A DNA stretch of 64,000 bases from Sphingobacteriales bacterium (GTDB taxonomy: Bacteria; Bacteroidota; Bacteroidia; Chitinophagales; Chitinophagaceae). Below, piece after piece: positions 8,590-16,073 of the stretch. The stretch spans positions 124,001 through 188,000 of the forward strand of contig SEFT01000006.1 in NCBI GenBank assembly GCA_004144175.1. The letters run 5' to 3'. Under the pieces are notes generated by a model. The model did no database searches and had not been told where the DNA came from. It was given only the letters and a program-made list of their open reading frames with translations. The position numbers were made by a program, and so were the translations under genes. Position 1 is the first letter of the stretch. Every line of letters begins with the position of its first letter.

Positions 8590-10245
8590 ATGAGAAAAAA
8601 CTATAATGGTAGGCTTGACTTTGCTAACAGAAATTCAGGAGAGAACTTTGAAACATTAGTTGAAATTAATATTGAACAGTATGGTCCGTTTGTGCTAAAA
8701 GATGAAGTTTGGATTGATTCGCTTGTGAAATTGTGTAACGAGTTTGGGATGGAGTTTGAATCAGCTAGAGATAATGTGATCAGATATGTTGGTGTTCGGC
8801 CGGGAGGCAGCGAAATAACAATGCTACGATTTTATATTGTAAGAGTTAACGACATCTATGAACGAGACCTGTCTTTGCATGGCACTTGGGAATCGAGAAA
8901 TGACGAAGAATATCATACTCCAACATTTCCTAGGAGTGTTTATGAGAACTTGCCTAGGTTCTTAAAGGATATGACTACCCTTTACGAGATTCCTCGGGAA
9001 AGGGACATAATGCTACTAAGCACGCTAACAGTTCTTAGTGCTCTTTTTCCTAAAGTTTATGGGATATATGATAAAAGGAAATATAGCGCCAACGTATATT
9101 TACTTATCATTGCTCCGCCAGCTTCCGGGAAAGGAACTGTGGCTATAGTGCGAACGCTTGGAAGTGAGATACAGAGACAGCTGCATCTCGGTTTCCAACG
9201 AGAGTATACTCGCTACAAAGAAGAACAAAATGAATCGTCAAACGATAATGATGACGCGGAAGGTATTATTAAACCTTATCCTAAGCTTCTATTTATCCCA
9301 GCAAATAATACAAGTGCTAAGGTTATCGAGACGCTGAAGCGAAATAGGGATTTTGGTATTATAATGGATACTGAGGCCGATACGTTAACCCAGTCTTTGA
9401 AATCTCAATATGGAGGGTTCTCAGACCTGCTCAGAAAAGCATTTCAGAATGAGGCAATCGAATCTCAACGAAAATTGAATGATGAACATAACTTAATTTC
9501 TCGAGCAGCTTTATCCGTTCTACTTACTTGCACACCATCTCAGGTAGATGCGTTACTTAATAATGTAGGCAATGGTCTTGACACAAGGTTTATGTACTAC
9601 GAATTTACCGGTAAAAAAGCTTGGAAAGACGTTTTCGAAGAGCCTGATATCTTACCGGAAGTAGCTTTCAATAATATGGCGCTGGAACTTGCGGACTTTA
9701 CTACTCGATGGGGAAGCTTTAATGAAAGTGCTGATAATCTTGAGATCATGTTTACATTAACTGGAGCTCAACAGCTTGCATTTAATAGGTGGTTTACAGA
9801 AAAGAGTAGTCTGCTAGCCAAAGTGTGTGGAGACGACATAATTAGTTCGGTAAGGAGGTTAGGCCTTATTACGTGGAGGCTAGCAATGACTCTGTCGATA
9901 ATAAGGCAAATCGACTCTAATCACAAACCACAGTCAATAGAATGCCACGACGACGATTTTAGTACGGCCTTCGCAATCACTGAGTGTTTGATATTCCATA
10001 CAACCAAGGTGTTCGATCAACTGAAGGAACTAAAAACTAGTAAGCAAAAGGTAAAGCCTGACCAGACAAAACCAGTAGATCGATTCTGGACTAAGTTACC
10101 GAGTGTATTTAGTTGGAAAGAGGCAGTTGAGATCGCTGGACACCTAGGAATTAAAGATAAAACGGCCGGCAACTACATCGCCAAGTACATTATAGATAGT
10201 AAACTATTAAGAACCAGTCATGGCTCTTACTCAAAGAGCTGTTAG
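8590..10245 (+). CDS. DUF3987 family P-loop protein
   Basis: 551 residues. A short N-terminal domain (~1-100) precedes the DUF3987 core. A Walker A-like loop IIAPPASGKGT lies near residues 177-187, and a probable Walker B segment GIIMDTEADTL near 257. A C-terminal winged-helix-like segment (WKEAVEIAGHLGI) follows. DUF3987 proteins are common in integrated elements and resemble the ATPase/helicase part of primase-helicases. A replication role for the excised element is likely but unproven. A long stem-loop follows the stop codon. Confidence 0.8.
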   Translation: MRKNYNGRLDFANRNSGENFETLVEINIEQYGPFVLKDEVWIDSLVKLCNEFGMEFESARDNVIRYVGVRPGGSEITMLRFYIVRVNDIYERDLSLHGTWESRNDEEYHTPTFPRSVYENLPRFLKDMTTLYEIPRERDIMLLSTLTVLSALFPKVYGIYDKRKYSANVYLLIIAPPASGKGTVAIVRTLGSEIQRQLHLGFQREYTRYKEEQNESSNDNDDAEGIIKPYPKLLFIPANNTSAKVIETLKRNRDFGIIMDTEADTLTQSLKSQYGGFSDLLRKAFQNEAIESQRKLNDEHNLISRAALSVLLTCTPSQVDALLNNVGNGLDTRFMYYEFTGKKAWKDVFEEPDILPEVAFNNMALELADFTTRWGSFNESADNLEIMFTLTGAQQLAFNRWFTEKSSLLAKVCGDDIISSVRRLGLITWRLAMTLSIIRQIDSNHKPQSIECHDDDFSTAFAITECLIFHTTKVFDQLKELKTSKQKVKPDQTKPVDRFWTKLPSVFSWKEAVEIAGHLGIKDKTAGNYIAKYIIDSKLLRTSHGSYSKSC

Positions 10246-10252
10246 AAGGAAG

Positions 10253-10294
10253 TTAGGATATAGGATAGTCGTATTAGAACTTCCTATATCCTAA
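10253..10294. other. Long stem-loop after the DUF3987 gene
   Basis: A perfect 13-bp stem, TTAGGATATAGGA against TCCTATATCCTAA, with a 16-base loop. No T-run follows, so termination is uncertain. Confidence 0.5.
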
Positions 10295-10365
10295 ATCTTA
10301 AATTCTAAAAAACTAGGGTTCCGAGCAATATCGTTGAATGTAGTAGTCTATTATTAGTAAAAAAA

Positions 10366-10373
10366 TATCTTTG
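10366..10373 (+). promoter_or_regulatory. Putative -7 promoter box before the dCTP-deaminase-like gene
   Basis: TATCTTTG fits TAnnTTTG and lies 17 bases before the ATG at 10390. No good -33 TTTG is seen at the usual distance. Confidence 0.35.
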
Positions 10374-10389
10374 TTTCTAAAAATAGACT

Positions 10390-11370
10390 ATGGCCTTTTT
10401 GGGTTCACAAAAGTTAATAGAGCTTATCACTAATGAAAAGGTCATACTTCCCAACCCTGATACAAAGAGGGTGAAAGGTGGAGCTTATGAACTTTCCCTT
10501 GGGAATGAAGCATTCACAACAGATTCTAAAGATAAAAGGAAAGAAATATTTAGTAATAACGGACTTGTTACTATAAATCCGGGCCAGTTTGCGCTTTTAC
10601 TTACTTATGAGGAAGTCGATATACCACTTAGTAAGATCGCCTTTATTTCAATTAAAGCCGGTGTAAAACTGCGCGGGCTGGTGAATGTTTCAGGTTTTCA
10701 TGTCGATCCGGGCTTCAAAGGCAATCTCGTATTTTCAGTATATAATGCAGGTACAAGCCCCATTTCACTGGAGGTATGTGGTGAACCATATTTTTTGATA
10801 TGGTTTGCAGAGCTACAGCTAGCCACAGGAGAAACTACTGTTTATAATGGTGATCATAAGAATCAAAAGAGTATTCCACCAAAGTATATAGACGCTCTAA
10901 TCGCTGGGGAACTGGCCTCTCCAGTTGTTTTAAGTAGAAAGATTGAGGATAACTATAAAGCGGCTGACAACAAGATTGGGATCCTTAATAAGGAGATCGA
11001 CAATAAAATAGATAAGCATGAAAAAGAAATTGATAATCGGTTAAACAAACATGAGAAGGAAGTAGATAATAGATTAGACAAATACGAGAAGGATATTGAG
11101 GGGAAAATCAGTTTGCTTGAAAAAGAGCAGACAGCCAAAGATTATTTAGTAAAAACTGCAGTGGGATTGGGGGTAATCATTCTTATGAAAATCATCTTCG
11201 ATTATTTCGCTTACGATAATGGTGTTAAAAAGGGCGCTGAGTTTAAACAGATGGAGTTAAAGTCACAAATGGCCATTGAAAAATTACGCATCCAGGAAAG
11301 GGCAATTCTGATAGAAATTGATAGCCTCAGAAAATATAGAGATTCAGCTTTTCGAAACAAAGGTTTATGA
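10390..11370 (+). CDS. dUTPase/dCTP-deaminase-fold protein with coiled coil and membrane anchor
   Basis: 326 residues. Residues ~1-165 match the dCTP deaminase/dUTPase fold, with the core HVDPGFKGNLVFSVYNAG (104-121). The conserved Asp106 is kept. At the position of the catalytic Glu of dCTP deaminases (VLEFYN) there is Ser116, as in dUTPases (ISVWN), so deamination is doubtful. Residues 204-236 carry three near-identical 11-residue units (DNKIDKHEKEI type), a hendecad coiled coil. A transmembrane helix spans ~253-274, and a second coiled coil ends the protein. The stop overlaps the next gene's start (ATGA), so the two genes are translationally coupled. It may act as a nucleotide sensor or nucleotidase at the membrane, which is inference. 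Confidence 0.75.
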   Translation: MAFLGSQKLIELITNEKVILPNPDTKRVKGGAYELSLGNEAFTTDSKDKRKEIFSNNGLVTINPGQFALLLTYEEVDIPLSKIAFISIKAGVKLRGLVNVSGFHVDPGFKGNLVFSVYNAGTSPISLEVCGEPYFLIWFAELQLATGETTVYNGDHKNQKSIPPKYIDALIAGELASPVVLSRKIEDNYKAADNKIGILNKEIDNKIDKHEKEIDNRLNKHEKEVDNRLDKYEKDIEGKISLLEKEQTAKDYLVKTAVGLGVIILMKIIFDYFAYDNGVKKGAEFKQMELKSQMAIEKLRIQERAILIEIDSLRKYRDSAFRNKGL

Positions 11371-12101
11371 GAAATGCTTATCAAACGCATGAGTACTTCG
11401 TGGGGAAAATTGCACCTTTTTTACTATTTGAATTAGAGTTTCATAGTTTAGCCTATTTAGTGGAAAGCCATGAAGGTGATAAACATTATCCAGATGCTAA
11501 TCCTGCATCTCACGTATCATTTATTGGATTAGTCTCATATTTTGAAGCTTTTTGCAAGCATCAGTTTGCGGCACTTGTGAATATTTTCCCTGATTTGATT
11601 AGTGCCTTTGCCTTGAAAAGGGATGCGCCAAAACTTGAATTTTCGACAGTTGTATCCTTCCAAGGTGAGAATTTCAAGAAGTATGTAGGCTTTGTTCTCG
11701 CTGAACACTATGACTTTGGTTCAGCTAAACTAATCAATGGCTTGTATCGTGATCTCTTACAGATTACTCCCTTTACCAAAGAAGAAGAAAGGATGTTCAA
11801 TGATATTTTGCAACAGAGAAATTTACTTGTACACCATGCGGGATACTATACTTTAAAGCATTTTAAAGGTACCGCTAGACAAAATGATTTTGAGGAAAGA
11901 GTATTTAAGGATGCATTAAAAATCGGCATAGATGAATATTTGAAAATTTCTGATTTCATTTTCGGCATAGCTATAAAAATTGCTCGTGAATCAACAAAGG
12001 CTGCCAAAAGAATGACAGACTATGACACTTTATCAGTAGATCACGAAAAGCGCATCGCAGTAGCAGAACTTCTCAAAGGAATTTACGACACGCTCGAATA
12101 A
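11367..12101 (+). CDS. HEPN-like protein (putative RNase), partner of the upstream gene
   Basis: 244 residues, all-helical. QQRNLLVHHAGYY contains the HEPN motif R-x4-H (Arg151, His156). Before it lies a helix with SYFEAFCKHQFAAL, typical of RiboL-PSP/MAE-type HEPN families. HEPN proteins are metal-independent RNases or their scaffolds and are common toxins in phage defence and toxin-antitoxin systems. The start overlaps the stop of the membrane-anchored dUTPase-like gene by 4 bases, which suggests a two-gene unit. Active RNase function is inferred from the motif only. Confidence 0.65.
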   Translation: MRNAYQTHEYFVGKIAPFLLFELEFHSLAYLVESHEGDKHYPDANPASHVSFIGLVSYFEAFCKHQFAALVNIFPDLISAFALKRDAPKLEFSTVVSFQGENFKKYVGFVLAEHYDFGSAKLINGLYRDLLQITPFTKEEERMFNDILQQRNLLVHHAGYYTLKHFKGTARQNDFEERVFKDALKIGIDEYLKISDFIFGIAIKIARESTKAAKRMTDYDTLSVDHEKRIAVAELLKGIYDTLE

Positions 12102-12120
12102 ATAAAAAATTTTGGCCGTA

Positions 12121-12158
12121 TGAAAATCCTACATACATTTGTTTGAAAATCCTACATA
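12121..12158. promoter_or_regulatory. Direct-repeat operator candidate upstream of the carrier/XRE genes
   Basis: TGAAAATCCTACATA occurs twice exactly, at 12121-12135 and 12144-12158, a 23-base period (about two helix turns). The second copy abuts the ATG of the carrier-like gene. The nearby XRE protein at 12435 is a candidate ligand. Confidence 0.5.
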
Positions 12159-12445
12159 TGGTGAAGCTTAGTACCGAAGCAGTGGAAAATGAAATAGTAA
12201 AAGTGATTGAGCAATTCAAAGTGGCGTTCGGATTAGATTGCGAAATAGATGTAAATAGTTCGCCAGGGGAAATTGAATCAATTTCAAGTTTAATGCTGGT
12301 AACAGCATCCACTCGAGTTGGACGCGCACTAGGCGTGACGATTCCATTAGGGTGTTATATTTTTTGCGATAAAGCCAAAGGGAGACAATTGACAATTAGG
12401 GAGGCTGCTCAGAAATTAATCAAAGAAGCTAAATATGGAGAATAA
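12158..12445 (+). CDS. Acyl-carrier-protein-like protein
   Basis: 95 residues from the ATG at 12158; a TTG 5 codons upstream is possible. The layout follows ACP: a first helix (ENEIVKVIEQFKVAFGL), a long loop, then Ser44-Leu45 starting helix 2. Exactly as in E. coli ACP, Ile-Pro comes 18-19 residues after that Ser (LGVTIP), followed by a C-terminal helix LTIREAAQKLI matching ACP ITTVQAAIDYI. The motif is SSL rather than DSL. A phosphopantetheinyl transferase gene (15516-15890) lies in the same island, which supports Ser44 as a carrier site. It overlaps the XRE gene by 11 bases. What it would carry is unknown. Confidence 0.6.
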   Translation: MVKLSTEAVENEIVKVIEQFKVAFGLDCEIDVNSSPGEIESISSLMLVTASTRVGRALGVTIPLGCYIFCDKAKGRQLTIREAAQKLIKEAKYGE

Positions 12446-12779
12446 TAATCTAAATGATGATCGTGAGAAGATTGCTTCGAGGTTAAAAGAGGCAAGAGTT
12501 ATGGCTGGATTGTCGCAAGCACAAGCTGCTGATAGGCTTGGATTGCAGAGGCCCGCAATTTCGGAAATTGAATCAGCCAAAAGAAAGGTAAGTGCTGAGG
12601 AAATAATTCAATTTGCAAGTTTGTATAGGGTGGATACTTCATGGTTGCTGCTGCAAGATAAAGAAAACGAACAAAGTATGTCTCAGCACTTAAAGTTTGC
12701 GGCTAGGGAACTAGAAAAGCTAAGCGAAGATGACATTCGTAAGTTAATTGATGTTCTAAAAATACTTCCAAAGAAGTGA
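12435..12779 (+). CDS. XRE-family transcriptional regulator
   Basis: 114 residues. A Cro/C1-type HTH occupies residues ~12-65 (IASRLKEARVMAGLSQAQAA, then LGLQRPAISEIESAKRKV). A short helical C-terminus follows. It overlaps the carrier-like gene upstream and ends 4 bases before the ImmA/IrrE peptidase gene. XRE-ImmA pairs act as repressor and anti-repressor protease in integrative elements such as ICEBs1. It probably binds the direct repeats at 12121-12158 and controls this operon. Confidence 0.9.
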   Translation: MENNNLNDDREKIASRLKEARVMAGLSQAQAADRLGLQRPAISEIESAKRKVSAEEIIQFASLYRVDTSWLLLQDKENEQSMSQHLKFAARELEKLSEDDIRKLIDVLKILPKK

Positions 12780-12783
12780 TCTA

Positions 12784-13641
12784 ATGAGCGCCTTATATTT
12801 AAAAGCTGCAGTTAAAGCTGATGAGATTAGGGAACGATTGGAATTGAGTATGTTCCAGCCAATTAACATCTTTGATGCTAGCGTTAGTCTAGGACTTGGC
12901 GTACGTTTTTTGGATATAAATATGGAGGGTATGTACATTAGCCACGAAAATGGACTGTCCCCCACAATTTTACTTTCCAATCAGCGCCCATTACCTCGTC
13001 GATGTTATACCTGTGCCCATGAATTAGGGCACCACTTTTTCGCGCATGGAACAAAATTAGACGCACTTTCTAGTGAGGCGGGTGGAATTAGTGTCGATAA
13101 TTTGGATGAACAACTAGTTGATGCTTTTGCTGGTTCATTGTTAATGCCTATTGCTGGTGTTCAAGCAGAGTTTGCGAAAAGGAATATACTATTAAAAGCA
13201 GCTTCACCAGTTGACTTTTATATTGTAAGTTCTGTTTTTGGAACCGGCTACCAGACATTAGTCACTCATTGCAGCGCTAATGGATTAATAGATGAAACAA
13301 AGAAAAGATCTCTGCTTAAGTATTCGCCTGCGAAAATATTACATGAGCTGTTTGGTTTGGAAATAAAAAATTCCTACTTCAAAATTGTTGATTCAAAATT
13401 TCCTGTTTCAATCGTTGATCTAGAGGTTGGGAATTATGTTGTACTCCCGCTTTCTGCAAAGGTCGAAGGCGATCACCTTCAATACGTTCAAACAACAAGG
13501 CTGGGGATTGGCTATCGTGCTATTAAGTCTGGAGTATTTCGTGCTGCTATTGATGGGGAATCCGGTCACTTTATAAGAATACAAAAGCATGGTTATATTG
13601 GTCTTGCCGAATATCGCCATCTAGAAAATGAAAATGAATGA
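12784..13641 (+). CDS. ImmA/IrrE family metallopeptidase
   Basis: 285 residues. The zinc motif HELGHHFFAHG (HExxH) lies near residues 79-89, after RRCYTCA. A downstream acidic helix (LDEQLVDAFAGSLLMP) supplies the third ligand region typical of the ImmA/IrrE family. The C-terminal half is a less conserved domain. The family cleaves XRE-type repressors to induce mobile elements or stress genes. The adjacent XRE protein is the obvious substrate candidate. Its last 14 bases overlap the start of the TS-like gene, so control and modification genes are co-translated. Confidence 0.9.
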   Translation: MSALYLKAAVKADEIRERLELSMFQPINIFDASVSLGLGVRFLDINMEGMYISHENGLSPTILLSNQRPLPRRCYTCAHELGHHFFAHGTKLDALSSEAGGISVDNLDEQLVDAFAGSLLMPIAGVQAEFAKRNILLKAASPVDFYIVSSVFGTGYQTLVTHCSANGLIDETKKRSLLKYSPAKILHELFGLEIKNSYFKIVDSKFPVSIVDLEVGNYVVLPLSAKVEGDHLQYVQTTRLGIGYRAIKSGVFRAAIDGESGHFIRIQKHGYIGLAEYRHLENENE

Positions 13642-14380
13642 TTTTATGAATACATCCCCAATTTTGATCGAAGGTGTAAATCTTTCTGAAGCATGGCGTA
13701 TAACTTTAGAGCGCACAGTCGCTGACTCTAACCATGAGATTACTCCCCTAGTCCTGTCGCTCTCAAATTTCGAGGAGTCGAAGCATATTAGAAATATATT
13801 AGACAGGGAATTGAAGAAGGATAAGAAAGGGTCTGTGGAGACCGTTTCGGAAACGATATTTCCTGAATCTATATACAGGCTTTATAACCATGACAGATAT
13901 GCATTCTATGAAGGGTATCTTGACATCCTTCCGCAAATCAAAAAAATAGATGCTCGAAGTAACAGTAGAGGTACCTATTTTGAAAGACTGATTGCTTATA
14001 GGGGCACTACGGGAAAAATTAACCAGTTGGAAATAATTATATCTTCTCTGAAAGACAAGCAAAATAGACGACGATCTAAACTTCAAGCATCAGTTTTTGA
14101 TCCAACGACAGATCACACAAACAGTCCATATCAACGGTTTCCTTGCTTACAGCATGTTACATTCTACGTAACCAGCAATGGTCTTGTTTTAAATAGTTTT
14201 TATGCAATACAATATCTTTACGAGAGAGCATATGGCAATTGGCTTGGGTTGATAAATCTAGGAAAATTTGTGGCAAACGAACTCGATTTGAAATTCGATA
14301 AATTCAATTGCTATATAGGTGTTGAAAAACTTGATATGAATACATCGAAGGCTAGAGAACTGCTAAAAATGACCAATTAG
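13628..14380 (+). CDS. Divergent thymidylate-synthase-like protein (pyrimidine hydroxymethylase candidate)
   Basis: 250 residues. The C-terminal half shows the thymidylate synthase core: catalytic Cys173 in QRFPCLQHVTFYV, then a helix ERAYGNWLGLINLGKFVANEL and a GVEKLD strand, corresponding to TS blocks around GVPFNIASYALL and GDAHLY. The N-terminal half is unusual and shorter than in true ThyA (~264 residues). TS homologues beside 5-hmdU-kinase/pyrophosphorylase-clade genes usually make hydroxymethyl-dUMP rather than dTMP. It overlaps the ImmA gene by 14 bases and is followed at 37 bases by the clade gene. The exact substrate is not readable from sequence. Confidence 0.65.
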   Translation: MKMNDFMNTSPILIEGVNLSEAWRITLERTVADSNHEITPLVLSLSNFEESKHIRNILDRELKKDKKGSVETVSETIFPESIYRLYNHDRYAFYEGYLDILPQIKKIDARSNSRGTYFERLIAYRGTTGKINQLEIIISSLKDKQNRRRSKLQASVFDPTTDHTNSPYQRFPCLQHVTFYVTSNGLVLNSFYAIQYLYERAYGNWLGLINLGKFVANELDLKFDKFNCYIGVEKLDMNTSKARELLKMTN

Positions 14381-14417
14381 CATCCTCTCCTTAGAAAGAC
14401 TATTTTTGTCGCTTATT

Positions 14418-15467
14418 ATGACGCAGGTGATAAAAAATCAGCTATTTAAAGAGCCCGAGTTACAGCCAAGTGTAAGTTCTAGTTTGACCATACATGTTGC
14501 ATTGTCACCTGCTAAAATAACCGAAGTATACGACACTTATTGGAAGTTTGCTGCCCTTAGACAAGAGGCATTTTTTAATCGCTTAGAGGGTAGGCCATAC
14601 CCTTGGTCGAGTGATGCTATTGTTAACCGACACAAATTTACCAACGTTTACCGGGCAGCGGATAGGGTCAGTCAATTTTTGATAAAGAACGTTATCTACA
14701 ATGAAGATTTGCCTAATACTGCTGATGAAATATTGTTTAGAATCTTGTTATTCAAGCTTTTTAATAAAATAGAAACTTGGGAATTGCTTACTTCAAAGAT
14801 TGGCAAGCTGACACTAGCAGATTATAGCTTTGATAAATATGACAAGATATTAACGGAAGCAATTACATCAGGTAAGCGAATTTATTCTGCAGCTTATATT
14901 ATGCCTTCAGGGCAATCCTATTTCGGTTTTGTTAGAAAGCATTCTAACCATTTAAAACTAATAGAACTAATTATTAAGGGAGAGACGCACAAGCGCCTGG
15001 CTGATGTAAGGACAATGCAAGGCGCTTTCGAATTGCTAAAAAGTTTTCCAGGCTTAGGCGATTTTCTTGCATATCAGTTACTGATAGATATTAATTACTC
15101 TACAATTATAGATTTTTCTGAATCGGATTTTGTTGTAGCAGGACCTGGGGCAAAAGGTGGAATCAGCAAATGTTTTCAGGATACAGGCGGGCTTAGCAAT
15201 GTGGAGATTATTAAACTGGTGACTGATAGGCAGGAAAAAGAGTTTGATAGATTGAACTTGCCATTTAGGACTTTGTGGGGGCGCCGCTTGCAGCTAATCG
15301 ACTGTCAAAATATTTTTTGTGAAGTTGATAAATATGCAAGGGTTAGACATCCGGATATAAAAGGCGATAGTGACAGAACAAGGATAAAGCAAATGTTTAA
15401 AATTAATCCTAAACCAATAGATTACTGGTTCCCGCCGAAGTGGGAGATCAATGACAAATTACTATAG
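14418..15467 (+). CDS. 5-hmdU DNA kinase helical-domain / putrescinyl-thymine pyrophosphorylase-clade protein
   Basis: 349 residues from the ATG at 14418; an upstream TTG adds four residues. Signature stretches are RPYPWSSDAIVNRHKFTNVY, then RAADRVSQFLI, and a helix-hairpin-helix-like FPGLGDFLAYQLLIDI leading to ESDFVVAGPGAKGGISKCF. This matches the glycosylase-like helical family described by Iyer, Aravind and colleagues in thymine hypermodification loci (HMUDK_hel / AGPT-pyrophosphorylase clade). No P-loop is seen, so a kinase role of this polypeptide alone is doubtful. It likely binds or alters hydroxymethyl-pyrimidine in DNA or nucleotides. It follows a TS-like gene and precedes an AcpS gene on the other strand. 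Confidence 0.7.
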   Translation: MTQVIKNQLFKEPELQPSVSSSLTIHVALSPAKITEVYDTYWKFAALRQEAFFNRLEGRPYPWSSDAIVNRHKFTNVYRAADRVSQFLIKNVIYNEDLPNTADEILFRILLFKLFNKIETWELLTSKIGKLTLADYSFDKYDKILTEAITSGKRIYSAAYIMPSGQSYFGFVRKHSNHLKLIELIIKGETHKRLADVRTMQGAFELLKSFPGLGDFLAYQLLIDINYSTIIDFSESDFVVAGPGAKGGISKCFQDTGGLSNVEIIKLVTDRQEKEFDRLNLPFRTLWGRRLQLIDCQNIFCEVDKYARVRHPDIKGDSDRTRIKQMFKINPKPIDYWFPPKWEINDKLL

Positions 15468-15515
15468 TAATAAGAAGATCGATGATTTCAAGATTTATGG
15501 ATTGTCAATTCTGCT

Positions 15516-15890
15516 TTAGCCTTGGGCGATAACGACTGCTATTGAGTAGTTTGTTGAATGAGAAATACTCAGTTGAAAAAACCGAATACCTAGAAGATCA
15601 GAAATCTTTTTTACTTCTCCAGAAATTATGAGCTCAGGTTTTCCTAAGCTATCGTTGAGGATTTGAATGTTATTCAAAGGTATTCCATCCCGCATTCCCG
15701 TCCCTAAACTTTTTACGGCAGCTTCTTTTGCCGCGAATCGTCCAGCTAAAAATTTAATGCCTTTTCTAGATTCATATAACTTAAGTTCTTCTGCTGAAAA
15801 TATGGTTTGTTGTATCGAAATGTCTGCCTCCCATTCAAGAACTTTGATCATATTATGTTCAACAATATCACATCCAATTCCAACTATCAT
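15516..15890 (-). CDS. acpS: Holo-ACP synthase (4'-phosphopantetheinyl transferase), island copy
   Basis: 124 residues, normal AcpS length. Motifs are MIVGIGCDIVEH at the start, FLAGRFAAKEAAVKSLGTG in the middle (Mg and CoA binding) and FQLSISHSTNYSIAVVIA at the end. AcpS transfers phosphopantetheine from CoA to the carrier-protein serine. It is the only minus-strand gene in the left two-thirds of the island and as AT-rich as its neighbours, so it is cargo rather than the host housekeeping gene. Together with the ACP-like gene at 12158 it suggests a dedicated carrier-protein step. Whether it also serves the host ACP cannot be told here. Confidence 0.9.
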   Translation of the reverse strand: MIVGIGCDIVEHNMIKVLEWEADISIQQTIFSAEELKLYESRKGIKFLAGRFAAKEAAVKSLGTGMRDGIPLNNIQILNDSLGKPELIISGEVKKISDLLGIRFFQLSISHSTNYSIAVVIAQG

Positions 15891-16009
15891 TTAGGGTATT
15901 TTATTTATCCAAATTATGATTAGGCAGTGTAATAGCAATCCATCTTTGCAAAAATCGAAATACTTGAATTCTAATATAGTAAGATATATAACATAAACCT
16001 AAACAAACT

Positions 16010-16017
16010 TAACTTTG
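16010..16017 (+). promoter_or_regulatory. Putative -7 box for the TS/Nmad/TIR/SLOG operon
   Basis: TAACTTTG fits TAnnTTTG and lies 56 bases before the ATG at 16074, in the only sizeable gap (15891-16073) before the six-gene operon. No clear -33 TTTG is seen. Confidence 0.4.
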
Positions 16018-16073
16018 AATGGAGGCGGCGAAAGAAATAAACACATTGCAAATAAAAATTCAAATTCGAGAGC

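Noticed and set aside
12435-13641. XRE/ImmA pair as a toxin-antitoxin system
   Set aside because: The pair fits repressor/anti-repressor control better; no toxin domain is seen in either protein.
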